DNA from: Comamonadaceae bacterium
Lineage (GTDB): Bacteria; Pseudomonadota; Gammaproteobacteria; Burkholderiales; Burkholderiaceae_C
DNA: 7,251 bases
Reading direction: 5' to 3'
Assembly: GCA_947454585.1 (NCBI GenBank)
Contig: CANGML010000080.1
Location: 1 to 7,251, forward strand
Positions 1-6,370 of this stretch are shown here, piece by piece. Numbering within the stretch: the first letter of the stretch is position 1; the number at the start of each line of letters is the position of its first letter. The position numbers and the translations under genes were made by a program. Below the pieces are notes generated by a model. The model did no database searches, had not been told where the DNA came from, and saw only the letters and a list, made by a program, of their open reading frames with translations.

Positions 1-16
1 AACTTAGGAATTCAAC

Positions 17-346
17 ATGTTGAAAAAAATATTAAGCACCACCGCCCTGCTGTTTTCACTCAGCAGTTTTGCAGCCGTTGACGTCAACAAAGCCAGCGCC
101 GCAGAATTGGATGGCATCAAAGGCATTGGTCCTTCTTTGTCCGGCAAAATTTTGAAGGAGCGCAATAAGGGCAACTACAAAGACTGGCCCGACTTGATGC
201 ACCGCGTCAGTGGCATGGGCGAAAAAAGTTCCGCCAAGTTTTCAGCGCAAGGCCTCACGGTCAATGGTTCGGGCTATCAAGGGGGCGCAGCGAGTGAGCC
301 CGCAAAAGCAAAATCAACCGACAAACCTAAGTCGACCAAGTCTTAA
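17..346 (+). CDS. Secreted ComEA-like helix-hairpin-helix DNA-binding protein
   Basis: Small exported protein of 109 residues. Residues 1-19 form a signal peptide: Lys3-Lys4, a hydrophobic core, then SFA before the mature start AVDVNKAS. VDVNKAS is the usual opening of a ComEA-type HhH domain. Two helix-hairpin-helix turns follow, IKGIGPS at 34-40 and VSGMGEKSS at 64-72; such motifs bind the DNA backbone without sequence specificity. The tail from about residue 84 is low in complexity and rich in Gly, Ala, Lys and Ser, ending in a basic Lys/Ser/Thr stretch. An AGGA Shine-Dalgarno at 6-9, 7 nt before the ATG, supports the start. In the family, ComEA holds incoming DNA in the periplasm during transformation, but no competence gene is adjacent, so that role is only inferred. 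The gene stands alone and ends at a strong terminator. Confidence 0.88.
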   Translation: MLKKILSTTALLFSLSSFAAVDVNKASAAELDGIKGIGPSLSGKILKERNKGNYKDWPDLMHRVSGMGEKSSAKFSAQGLTVNGSGYQGGAASEPAKAKSTDKPKSTKS

Positions 347-398
347 GCATGGATGGGCCGCGAATCCAAGCCTCGGATGTGGCCAACCTTTTAGACCC

Positions 399-430
399 AA
401 GGCCTTGCGCACACGCAAGGCCTTTTGTTT
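399..430 (+). terminator. Intrinsic terminator of the HhH gene
   Basis: A perfect 11-bp stem pairs AAGGCCTTGCG (399-409) with CGCAAGGCCTT (414-424) around a CACA loop, followed by TTTTGTTT. It lies 53 nt after the HhH stop codon. The T-tract reaches into the stop codon (429-431) of the convergent amidase gene. On the minus strand the stem is followed by GGGTCTAAAA, which is not U-rich, so it should stop plus-strand transcription far better than minus-strand transcription. Confidence 0.88.
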
Positions 431-1844
431 AAGAATTCAAAGCTGTAAGGTGCTGGATCGCAGAGAAACCAGAAGCACGTTCGATCAGTTCACCAGCTCT
501 TAAAGCAATGTCCTCGCGAAAACGACTGGTGACAATTTGCACACCGACGGGCAATCCTGCAACGATGCCGGTTGGCACAGACAAGCCGGGCAAGCCTAGG
601 ACAGCGGTACTCAACAAAGGTGATTGCGCCAATAAAATTTCGCTCATCCGCTCTGCAGTGCGCTGATCATCGTCGATGGGAAATTGACGCTCCCATGAGT
701 TGGGCATGAGCAAAACTGGACAGCGCTCAAAAAACACTGCCCAGTCTCGGGCGATGTTAAAGCGTCTCGTGAGCGCCTCCAGATTTTGATCTCTGTCCCA
801 AATTGGATTGATGTCTAAATAATGCTGAAGCGCCATTCGCAAGGCATCGTCACCTAACTGTTGCATGAATCCCGCACCAGCGCGTCGCATGTCATTCATG
901 ACCATGTGAAATTGCATGGCCGACACTTCGGCAAAGTGTGGCGGTTCAACTTCTTCCAGCACATAGCCTGCGGCCTCTAGCCAATGCGCAGCTTGAGCCA
1001 CGGCCTCACTGACACTGGGATCTACTTTTGAATGCGTCCAGTTTTTGAACACGGCAACACGCGTTGGTTTTTCACAGTCTGGGTTGTCCAAAGGTGCAGG
1101 CACCCATTGCGGATCCAAAGCAGAACCACGCGACATCACTTTCAATGCCAAGCGAGCGTCAGCCACTGTTCGAGTCAGTGGACCTTGTACTGACATTTGC
1201 TGGTTGGTGATGATGCGATTGGGCGCACTTGCCTTGTACGAAGGCACCCGTCCCACGGTGGTTCGCAAGCCCACCACACCACAAGCCCATGCCGGATAAC
1301 GAATCGATCCACCATAGTCGTTACCGTGCGCAATAGCCCCCATGCCCAGCGCTGTCGCTGCCGCCGCACCGCCACTGGATCCACCCGGCGTGACCCCCGG
1401 GTCAAAAGGATTGAGCGTTCGGCCATGAAAACTGTTGTCGGTAAACCAGCGGAGTGAAAAGGCTGGGGCATTACTTCGGCCCACAATGATGGCGCCTGCC
1501 TCACGCATCGATTGGACCAAAGGAGAGTCAGTGGCAGCGATGTTGTCCTTCAGTGCTTCTACGCCATCCGTTGTCGCTTCGCCAGTCACATCCACATTCA
1601 CTTTGATGGTGACGGGCACGCCATGTAAAAGTCCGAGCGATTTACCCTGGGCTTGTGCTGCATCAGCATCGTCCGCGGCTTTTAAAGCAGATACTGCATT
1701 AACTTTTGCCAAAGCATTGATGCTGGGGTTGATGTCTTCAATGCGCGCGAGAACGCTCTCGGTCACCTGTCTCGCTGATATTTCTCGATGCGCAATGCGA
1801 GAGGCCACTTCGGTGGCGCTAAGTTGCCATAAAGCTTGAGTCAT
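429..1844 (-). CDS. Amidase-signature family hydrolase
   Basis: Serine amidohydrolase of 471 residues, a normal length for the family, predicted cytoplasmic because no signal peptide is visible. The Ser-cisSer-Lys triad is intact: Lys81 in VPVTIKVN, Ser156 in the GGSSGG loop and nucleophile Ser180 in DYGGSIRYPA. The 75-residue Lys-to-cisSer and 24-residue Ser-to-Ser spacings match those of fatty acid amide hydrolase. Family members cleave a carboxamide to acid and ammonia or amine; the substrate cannot be read here. ATG at 1844 is chosen because MTQALWQLSATEV is a typical amidase N-terminus. An in-frame TTG at 1889 would add 15 unlike residues and overlap the upstream gene. The start lies 8 nt after the M20 stop with no Shine-Dalgarno, only an A-rich leader, so translation is probably coupled. 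It is the last gene of the operon. GatA of the Glu-tRNA amidotransferase is unlikely because no gatB or gatC is nearby. Confidence 0.9.
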   Translation of the reverse strand: MTQALWQLSATEVASRIAHREISARQVTESVLARIEDINPSINALAKVNAVSALKAADDADAAQAQGKSLGLLHGVPVTIKVNVDVTGEATTDGVEALKDNIAATDSPLVQSMREAGAIIVGRSNAPAFSLRWFTDNSFHGRTLNPFDPGVTPGGSSGGAAAATALGMGAIAHGNDYGGSIRYPAWACGVVGLRTTVGRVPSYKASAPNRIITNQQMSVQGPLTRTVADARLALKVMSRGSALDPQWVPAPLDNPDCEKPTRVAVFKNWTHSKVDPSVSEAVAQAAHWLEAAGYVLEEVEPPHFAEVSAMQFHMVMNDMRRAGAGFMQQLGDDALRMALQHYLDINPIWDRDQNLEALTRRFNIARDWAVFFERCPVLLMPNSWERQFPIDDDQRTAERMSEILLAQSPLLSTAVLGLPGLSVPTGIVAGLPVGVQIVTSRFREDIALRAGELIERASGFSAIQHLTALNS

Positions 1845-1852
1845 GGTTTTTT

Positions 1853-3046
1853 TTAGTTTGTTAAGTAACGCTGCGTCAACAAAGCCCAATAGGCAGCACC
1901 CACAGGCAAAATTTCGTCATTGAAGTCATAGCCAGCGTTGTGCACCATGCAGGCATGTGCGAGATCTTTGGGGGATGAGGCATTTGGTGCGACCCCATTG
2001 CCAATCATCAAGTAACTGCCCGGACAGTGATCCAGCATGAAAGCAAAGTCTTCGCTCCCTGTAAGAGGACGACCTTGCAAAGTGACGCCTTCATGGCCTA
2101 ACAACGCCACACCCACGGCGCGTGCAAATTCGGTTTCAGCCCTTGTATTCACCAACACAGGGTAATCACGCTTGTATTCGATCTGTGCTTGTAAGCCGAA
2201 GCTTTGCGCTTGGGCAGTCACCAAATCCGTAATGCGAACTTGGAGCAGATCACGCACATCGCGGTCCAGTGCACGCACGCTTAACTCTAAACGTGCAGAA
2301 CCTGGAATCACATTGTTGGCTTTTCCAGACGCCAAGGCCCCAACCGTGATCACTGCAGTTTGCAAAGGATTGATGTTGCGAGAGACGATGGTTTGCAGGG
2401 ACATCACAATGCTGGATGCCGCCACGATAGGATCTTGCGCCAAATGCGGCATGGCGCCATGCCCGCCCAAACCTGTCAAAGTAATGGTGACATCGTCGGA
2501 TGACGCCATGGCCGGGCCATCGATGAAGACCAACTGACCCGCTGGAATGCCTGGCATGTTGTGCGCTGCGAAGATCGCGTCACAGGGAAATTTCTCAAAC
2601 AAGCCCTGCTCAATCATGAGCTTGGCGCCCCCTGGATGTTCCTCTGCTGGTTGAAATATTAAATTCAAGGTTCCCGAGAAATCAAGTTCTTGCGAAATGT
2701 ATTTCGCCGCTGCCATCAGCATGGCCGTGTGACCATCATGGCCACAGGCATGCATCAGGCCATCATGAAGACTGCGATGTGCAAAGCGATTGGTTTCTTG
2801 GATGGGCAAGGCATCCATGTCAGCGCGAATGCCCAAACGCTTTTTGCCATACCCTCGAACCAATTGCGCCACAAGTCCCGTTGTGGCGATACCTCGGGTG
2901 ACGCTAAAGCCCCAACTTTCAAGCTGCTCCGCCAACAGAGCAGAGGTTCGAAATTCTTGAAGCCCCAATTCTGGATGCCGATGCAAATCGTGGCGTAGCG
3001 CGACGAAGGGCGCTACGCGTTCACGCATAGCGTGCAATAAATTCAT
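1853..3046 (-). CDS. M20D-family metallo-amidohydrolase (hippurate hydrolase / N-acyl-amino-acid amidohydrolase type)
   Basis: Cytoplasmic two-metal amidohydrolase of 397 residues, full length for the family. Visible landmarks in order are DLHRHPELG (20-28), RADMDALP (74-81), the metal motif HACGHDGH (99-106, with Cys101 and His103), PAEE (133-136, general base and metal-ligand glutamates), His162 in AAHNMP, the lid motif GGHGAMPH (194-201), GSEDFA (330-335) and His369 in VHNAGYDFND. Cys, His, Glu, His, His is the ligand pattern of M20D enzymes such as hippurate hydrolase and the plant IAA-amino acid hydrolases. They split N-acyl amino acids into a carboxylic acid and a free amino acid. The ATG at 3046 overlaps the TGA of the receptor gene (ATGA, 3043-3046), and no Shine-Dalgarno precedes it, which points to translational coupling. 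Exact substrate is unknown; carboxypeptidase or N-acetyl-diaminopimelate deacetylase activity is possible but less favoured. Confidence 0.92.
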   Translation of the reverse strand: MNLLHAMRERVAPFVALRHDLHRHPELGLQEFRTSALLAEQLESWGFSVTRGIATTGLVAQLVRGYGKKRLGIRADMDALPIQETNRFAHRSLHDGLMHACGHDGHTAMLMAAAKYISQELDFSGTLNLIFQPAEEHPGGAKLMIEQGLFEKFPCDAIFAAHNMPGIPAGQLVFIDGPAMASSDDVTITLTGLGGHGAMPHLAQDPIVAASSIVMSLQTIVSRNINPLQTAVITVGALASGKANNVIPGSARLELSVRALDRDVRDLLQVRITDLVTAQAQSFGLQAQIEYKRDYPVLVNTRAETEFARAVGVALLGHEGVTLQGRPLTGSEDFAFMLDHCPGSYLMIGNGVAPNASSPKDLAHACMVHNAGYDFNDEILPVGAAYWALLTQRYLTN

Positions 3047-4029
3047 TGCGCTTGCAAATTGATGGATTTGGCAATGCCTTGGTACAACTTGATGTCGTCG
3101 GCAAAGGCTTTGACGGCTTCATCAAGTCGCAATGCAGGAGAAGGATCTTGACCCATGGCGGCCATTGTGGCGACAAAGTCAGCATCAAACATCACTTTGG
3201 TCAGTGCTTTGTGCAAAGCCTCCACAATGGGCTCGGGTGTGCCCTTCTTCACGTAATAGCCGCTTCCAATGGTGTAGTGAAATCCTTTGAGCAATTTGTT
3301 TTCATCCACGGATGGAATGTGTTTGATCAAACGTTGGGGCTCGCTGGACAGAACAGCAATGAATCGCAACTTGCCTTCTTTTTCCATGGCCACGTGAGGC
3401 GCACCATAGGGTGTGATGAACAAGTCAATTTGCCCACCCAACAAATCTTGCGAAATGGGCCCGCCACCTTTGTAAGGCACGTGCAACATCTCTGCGCCAA
3501 TCTTTTTCGACAACTCTTCACCAATCAAATGATAGAAACTGCCATTGCCAACGCTGGCGTAATTGACAGGCTTGCCCTCTTTGGCCATTTTTTGGATGTA
3601 TGCCACCATTTCGTTGGCGTTCTTTGCAGGGAAGTCTTTGCGCGCCACGATGGCCATTGGCGCCAAAGCCATTTGCTGAATCAAGCGAAAATCTTCTGGC
3701 TTGTATTTCACCGCTTTCATGGCCAACGGCGCCAAAATCAATTCATTGGGTGAACCCTGGAAGATGTAGTAACCATCGGCTGGTGCGCTCAATACTTTTT
3801 GCGCCGCAATGGCACCGCCCGCACCGCCCAAGTTTTCAATGATGACGGGTTGCTTCAGTTCTAGCGCCAAAGCCTGATTCACTTTTCGCGCAATGACATC
3901 CGACAAACCACCCGGTGGATAAGGCACCATCAATGTGACAGGCTTATTTGGATAGGTGTCAGCGTAAGCAGGTGTCACAAGGGTGAGAACGCTGAGGAGC
4001 AGCAATCCCAGTGCAGTGCGTCGTTTCAT
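3043..4029 (-). CDS. Periplasmic TctC/Bug-type solute receptor (tripartite tricarboxylate transporter family)
   Basis: Extracytoplasmic binding protein of 328 residues, normal for the Bug family. Residues 1-23 are a signal peptide (Lys-Arg-Arg, a leucine-rich core, cleavage after AYA). The mature protein opens with YPNKPVTLMVPYPPGG (26-41) followed by SDVIAR (43-48), the Bug family hallmark. The glycine loop NLGGAGGAIAAQKV (66-79) and HVPYKGGG (183-190) usually line the ligand carboxylate site. It should capture a carboxylated small molecule for a TctA/TctB membrane pair, which is absent from this window; many Bug receptors are orphaned this way. The ATG at 4029 is chosen because it begins the signal peptide and has AAAGGA 7 nt upstream; upstream in-frame codons would bury the signal peptide behind 27 residues. 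It is the first gene of the operon and probably reports its substrate class, although the ligand is not predictable from sequence. Confidence 0.93.
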   Translation of the reverse strand: MKRRTALGLLLLSVLTLVTPAYADTYPNKPVTLMVPYPPGGLSDVIARKVNQALALELKQPVIIENLGGAGGAIAAQKVLSAPADGYYIFQGSPNELILAPLAMKAVKYKPEDFRLIQQMALAPMAIVARKDFPAKNANEMVAYIQKMAKEGKPVNYASVGNGSFYHLIGEELSKKIGAEMLHVPYKGGGPISQDLLGGQIDLFITPYGAPHVAMEKEGKLRFIAVLSSEPQRLIKHIPSVDENKLLKGFHYTIGSGYYVKKGTPEPIVEALHKALTKVMFDADFVATMAAMGQDPSPALRLDEAVKAFADDIKLYQGIAKSINLQAQ

Positions 4030-4036
4030 GGCAGGG

Positions 4037-4042
4037 TCCTTT
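4037..4042 (-). promoter_or_regulatory. Ribosome binding site of the receptor gene
   Basis: AAAGGA on the minus strand lies 7 nt before the ATG at 4029. It decides the start in favour of the one that exposes the signal peptide. It is the only clear Shine-Dalgarno in the three-gene operon; the two downstream genes lack one. Confidence 0.75.
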
Positions 4043-4119
4043 AGTGAGCGCTGAAGTAGCTCGAAGTATGAAAAATCCATCCAGCAGATACTAGGAACAC
4101 CCAACGACAAACGGAAGGC

Positions 4120-4125
4120 TATAAT
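4120..4125 (+). promoter_or_regulatory. Probable -10 box of the LysR gene
   Basis: A consensus TATAAT sits 53 nt before the LysR ATG and predicts a transcript start near 4132, beside the 4134-4154 dyad. No good -35 hexamer is found 16-18 bp upstream (ACACCC or similar) and there is no TG extension, so the promoter rests on the -10 box and position alone. Confidence 0.5.
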
Positions 4126-4133
4126 TTTTCAGC

Positions 4134-4154
4134 ATGACAACCAAAAGTTGTCAT
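4134..4154. promoter_or_regulatory. Perfect 21-bp dyad, candidate LysR operator
   Basis: ATGACAAC (4134-4141) and GTTGTCAT (4147-4154) are exact inverted repeats around CAAAA. The dyad lies in the divergent gap, just after the predicted LysR transcript start and 105-125 bp upstream of the receptor ATG. LysR proteins commonly bind such dyads, repress their own gene and activate the divergent one. The central bases do not fit the textbook T-N11-A pattern (C and G at the plus and minus 6 positions), so assignment to this LysR is inferred from position. An RNA hairpin at the 5' end of the lysR mRNA is the alternative reading. Confidence 0.6.
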
Positions 4155-4169
4155 TTAAAAACTTTGATT

Positions 4170-4173
4170 GGAG
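4170..4173 (+). promoter_or_regulatory. Ribosome binding site of the LysR gene
   Basis: GGAG lies 5 nt before the ATG at 4179. It selects that codon over an in-frame ATG at 4134, which would place the first codons inside the dyad and add 15 residues not typical of LysR N-termini. Confidence 0.75.
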
Positions 4174-4178
4174 TCACC

Positions 4179-5090
4179 ATGAAGCTTCACCAACTTCAGG
4201 CACTTGTGGGTGTGGTTGAACACGGCAGCATTCGGGCCACCGCACGCGAAATGCACTTGACGCAAGCGGCATTGACCAAGTCCTTGCGGACGCTAGAGGA
4301 AGATGTTGGCGTTTCTTTGCTGATTCGAAAATCGCGTGGCGTGGTACTCACTGAAGCCGGTCAAAGATTACACGCCAGAGCCAAACTGGTCACACGCCAA
4401 ATCACTTTGGCGCATGAAGACCTTAAACAGTCACAAGGGGACGACACGGGCACCTTGCGGGTGGGCATTACGCCTTACCTCATGCTCACCGTGTTGGGCG
4501 AAGCATTCATGTGGTTCAGGCGACGATACCCCAAAGTTCAGTTGCGTTTGGTCGAGGGCTTGGTGGCACGGGTCCTGCCCAGCTTGCGAGATGGTTCTTT
4601 GGATTTTGCAATCGTGGCAGACAGTGGCGAAGTGATCCATACAGAATTCGATGCCACACGACTTCTCAAAGAACCTCAAAAAATAGTGGTCCGTCAGGGA
4701 CATCCCATATTGTTGCAAGCCACCGCCGCCCGCTTGGCCGCATTGGAGTGGGTTTTGCCTGGCCCCTTCGCCAATGATTTGGACGATGGCTTGAATGCCA
4801 TGTTCAAACAAGCTGGCGTCAAAGCCCCAGGTCTGATGACACGCTGCGATGCCATGGCAGCCATGGCCTTGGTGAGGCAGTCGGATGCTGTGAGCGTCAT
4901 GCCGGCACCTTTGTTAGCGCAACCCGAATGTCGAGGTCTGACCGAAATTTCCTTGCACAAACTGAAGCCCCCGCCGATTGAACTTGTACTGCTTGCACCA
5001 CCCGATGTACCGCTAACACCAGCGGCGGCCTACTTTGCACGCTGTCTCACCGATGCCATCATGAAGCAACACTTGAGTCGTCAGGTTTGA
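4179..5090 (+). CDS. LysR-type transcriptional regulator
   Basis: Regulator of 303 residues, the usual LTTR length. MKLHQLQALVGVVEHGSIRA opens a winged helix-turn-helix; the HTH spans about 18-40 and includes AREMHLTQAALTKSLRTLE. A linker helix follows to about residue 88, then a periplasmic-binding-protein-like effector domain begins at GTLRVGITPY (91-100), with LVEG (124-127) and RDGSLDFAIVAD (137-148) as expected for the family. ATG 4179 is preferred because it matches the family N-terminus and has GGAG 5 nt upstream. The gene is divergent from the receptor-M20-amidase operon with 149 bp between start codons, the classic arrangement in which an LTTR controls its divergent neighbour in response to a pathway metabolite. 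It ends 9 nt from the convergent ocd stop, with no terminator visible between them. The inducer is unknown. Confidence 0.93.
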   Translation: MKLHQLQALVGVVEHGSIRATAREMHLTQAALTKSLRTLEEDVGVSLLIRKSRGVVLTEAGQRLHARAKLVTRQITLAHEDLKQSQGDDTGTLRVGITPYLMLTVLGEAFMWFRRRYPKVQLRLVEGLVARVLPSLRDGSLDFAIVADSGEVIHTEFDATRLLKEPQKIVVRQGHPILLQATAARLAALEWVLPGPFANDLDDGLNAMFKQAGVKAPGLMTRCDAMAAMALVRQSDAVSVMPAPLLAQPECRGLTEISLHKLKPPPIELVLLAPPDVPLTPAAAYFARCLTDAIMKQHLSRQV

Positions 5091-5099
5091 GGCTCTGAA

Positions 5100-6218
5100 T
5101 TAAGCAGCGCAGATGCGTTCACTTTTTTCGATCACTGAAGAAATGCCTGTTTTCAGCAGGGTACCGAATAAATTCTTGGGATCCTTCATCTGCGGCATCA
5201 ATGACAAGCGCTCACCCAAACCCAATGCGCATGCTGACTCATACATGAATCGCAGGGCTGCAAAATCTTCTAATGCAAAACCAACCGAATCAAATACGGT
5301 GATCTGATGGACGTGCTCTCGTCCTGGCTGATGTCCCTTTAGCACTTGCCACAGTTCTGTCACTTCAAAGTCATCTGGCATTTGCTGTATATCACCCTCC
5401 ACTCGCGACTGTGGAATGTATTCCACAAACACTTTACTCGCAGCCAAAACACCGGCCGACAATTCGGTTTTGCCAGGACAATCCCCCCCCACGCCATTGA
5501 TGTGCATGCCGGGCTCGATCAAATCCGCTGTGATGATGGTGGCACAAGATTTATCTGCGGTCACCGTGGTCACGATGTCTGCGCCTTTGACCGCCTGCGC
5601 AATGCTGTCGCATATTTGCAAGTTCAAGCCACTGCCACTTAAGTTGGCCATGAGTTTGGCGCTGGCCTTCGGATCGAGGTCATACAAACGCACAGTCTCA
5701 ATGCCTAGCAGGTGTTGAAAGGCCAACGCTTGAAATTCACTTTGCGCGCCATTGCCAATCAAAGCCATCACACAACTGCCGGGTCTGGCCAATACTTTGG
5801 CCGCCAATGCCGAAGTGGCGGCCGTTCTCAGGGCCGTGGTGAGTGTCAACTCGCTCAAAAACAAAGGTGCACCCGTCGCAACATCCGCCATCACGCCAAA
5901 GGCCATCACGGTAGGCAAGCCCATCGCCGTGTTTTTGGGATGACCGTTGACGTACTTAAAACTGTAGGTGGTGTCATCAGCAATGGGCATCAACTCAATG
6001 ACGCCGTCGAAGGAATGATTGGCAACACGCGCCGATTTATCAAAATCCTCCCACCGTAAAAAGTCTGCTTTGATGAAATCGGCAATGCCTGACAGGCAAG
6101 CTTTCAAGCCAATGCTTTGCACCAATTCAACCGCGGCAGGTGCACTCAAATAAAGCGGGCTCAGATTTGTGGCCTGTTTGGAAAAAGCCATGCGTGGCTG
6201 AGAGGAAGAAAAATTCAT
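5100..6218 (-). CDS. ocd: Ornithine cyclodeaminase
   Basis: NAD-dependent cytoplasmic enzyme that converts L-ornithine to L-proline plus ammonia; 372 residues from the chosen start. It closely resembles Pseudomonas putida Ocd as I recall that sequence. Placeable active-site residues are present: Arg64 in DKSARVA, Glu75 and Met77 in IELMP, Lys88 in FKYVNGHP, Arg131 in TALRTAATS and catalytic Asp246 in VGGDCPGKTEL. The dinucleotide motif GNGAQSEFQALAF begins at residue 155, with the acidic strand-end residues of YDLDP at 179-183. These features favour true Ocd over mu-crystallin-like imine reductases or alanine dehydrogenase of the same fold. The start is uncertain. ATG 6218 has a weak GAG 7 nt upstream; TTG 6230 or ATG 6191 are alternatives. 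ATG 6191 is nearest the P. putida N-terminus but has no Shine-Dalgarno. The gene is divergent from an Lrp regulator and convergent with lysR. An 8-G tract lies inside the catalytic motif. Confidence 0.93.
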   Translation of the reverse strand: MNFSSSQPRMAFSKQATNLSPLYLSAPAAVELVQSIGLKACLSGIADFIKADFLRWEDFDKSARVANHSFDGVIELMPIADDTTYSFKYVNGHPKNTAMGLPTVMAFGVMADVATGAPLFLSELTLTTALRTAATSALAAKVLARPGSCVMALIGNGAQSEFQALAFQHLLGIETVRLYDLDPKASAKLMANLSGSGLNLQICDSIAQAVKGADIVTTVTADKSCATIITADLIEPGMHINGVGGDCPGKTELSAGVLAASKVFVEYIPQSRVEGDIQQMPDDFEVTELWQVLKGHQPGREHVHQITVFDSVGFALEDFAALRFMYESACALGLGERLSLMPQMKDPKNLFGTLLKTGISSVIEKSERICAA

Positions 6219-6280
6219 AAGGAAACTCAAGATCTGTCAAAACGAGAAGAACAGAGTTTGCAAAAGAAGTGAATCAATTG

Positions 6281-6312
6281 AAATGATCAAAAATGTACTG
6301 TTTTGATCATTT
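6281..6312. promoter_or_regulatory. 32-bp dyad, candidate Lrp/AsnC operator between ocd and lrp
   Basis: AAATGATCAAAA (6281-6292) and TTTTGATCATTT (6301-6312) are perfect 12-bp inverted repeats separated by 8 bp, with a central GTAC sharing the same axis; 28 of 32 positions are symmetric. Each arm carries the palindrome TGATCA, with centres 20 bp apart, close to two helical turns. Lrp/AsnC dimers bind AT-rich dyads and often occupy phased tandem sites. The position between two divergent genes, just upstream of the best lrp promoter candidate, suggests control of both. Binding by this particular Lrp is inferred. Confidence 0.65.
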
Positions 6313-6313
6313 A

Positions 6314-6342
6314 TTTACCAAAATGACACAACAAAGTATCAT
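6314..6342 (+). promoter_or_regulatory. Candidate sigma70 promoter of the Lrp gene
   Basis: TTTACC (6314-6319, 4 of 6 to TTGACA) and TATCAT (6337-6342, 5 of 6 to TATAAT) are spaced by 17 bp. Transcription would start near 6349, giving a leader of about 22 nt that contains AGGG. The -35 hexamer begins 2 bp after the 6281-6312 dyad, so a protein bound there could contact or block polymerase. Confidence 0.5.
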
Positions 6343-6353
6343 TACGGCAAATT

Positions 6354-6357
6354 AGGG
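6354..6357 (+). promoter_or_regulatory. Probable ribosome binding site of the Lrp gene
   Basis: AGGG lies 13 nt before the ATG at 6371, longer than the usual 5-9 nt. No alternative in-frame start exists upstream because TGA at 6362-6364 closes the frame. An out-of-frame ATG at 6361 sits nearer the AGGG and could compete for initiation. Confidence 0.4.
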
Positions 6358-6370
6358 CGAATGATTTCAA

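Noticed and set aside
1435..1839. A 134-codon plus-strand frame inside the amidase gene
   Set aside because: It is antisense to the amidase N-terminal half, including the catalytic Lys, and has no family resemblance or initiation signal.
1845..1889. TTG at 1889 as the amidase start
   Set aside because: It adds 15 residues not seen in amidases, overlaps the M20 gene by 37 nt and has only a weak GGGTG upstream; ATG 1844 gives the family-like N-terminus.
2172..2537. A 121-codon plus-strand frame inside the M20 gene
   Set aside because: It is antisense to a well-conserved stretch of the peptidase, and its translation shows no domain.
3046..3753. A 235-codon open frame on the plus strand, antisense to the receptor gene
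   Set aside because: The minus-strand frame has a clear signal peptide and Bug-family motifs. The antisense translation is rich in His, Phe and Cys with no recognisable domain, and no Shine-Dalgarno is seen; it looks like a by-product of codon bias.
4030..4110. An upstream in-frame extension of the receptor gene
   Set aside because: It would place 27 residues before the signal peptide; AAAGGA at 4042-4037 and the MKRR start support ATG 4029.
4134..4178. ATG at 4134 as the LysR start
   Set aside because: It lies within the dyad and only about 2 nt after the predicted transcript start; ATG 4179 has GGAG 5 nt upstream and matches the LTTR N-terminus.
5091..5099. A terminator between lysR and ocd
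   Set aside because: I found no stem longer than a few base pairs and no T-run on either strand.
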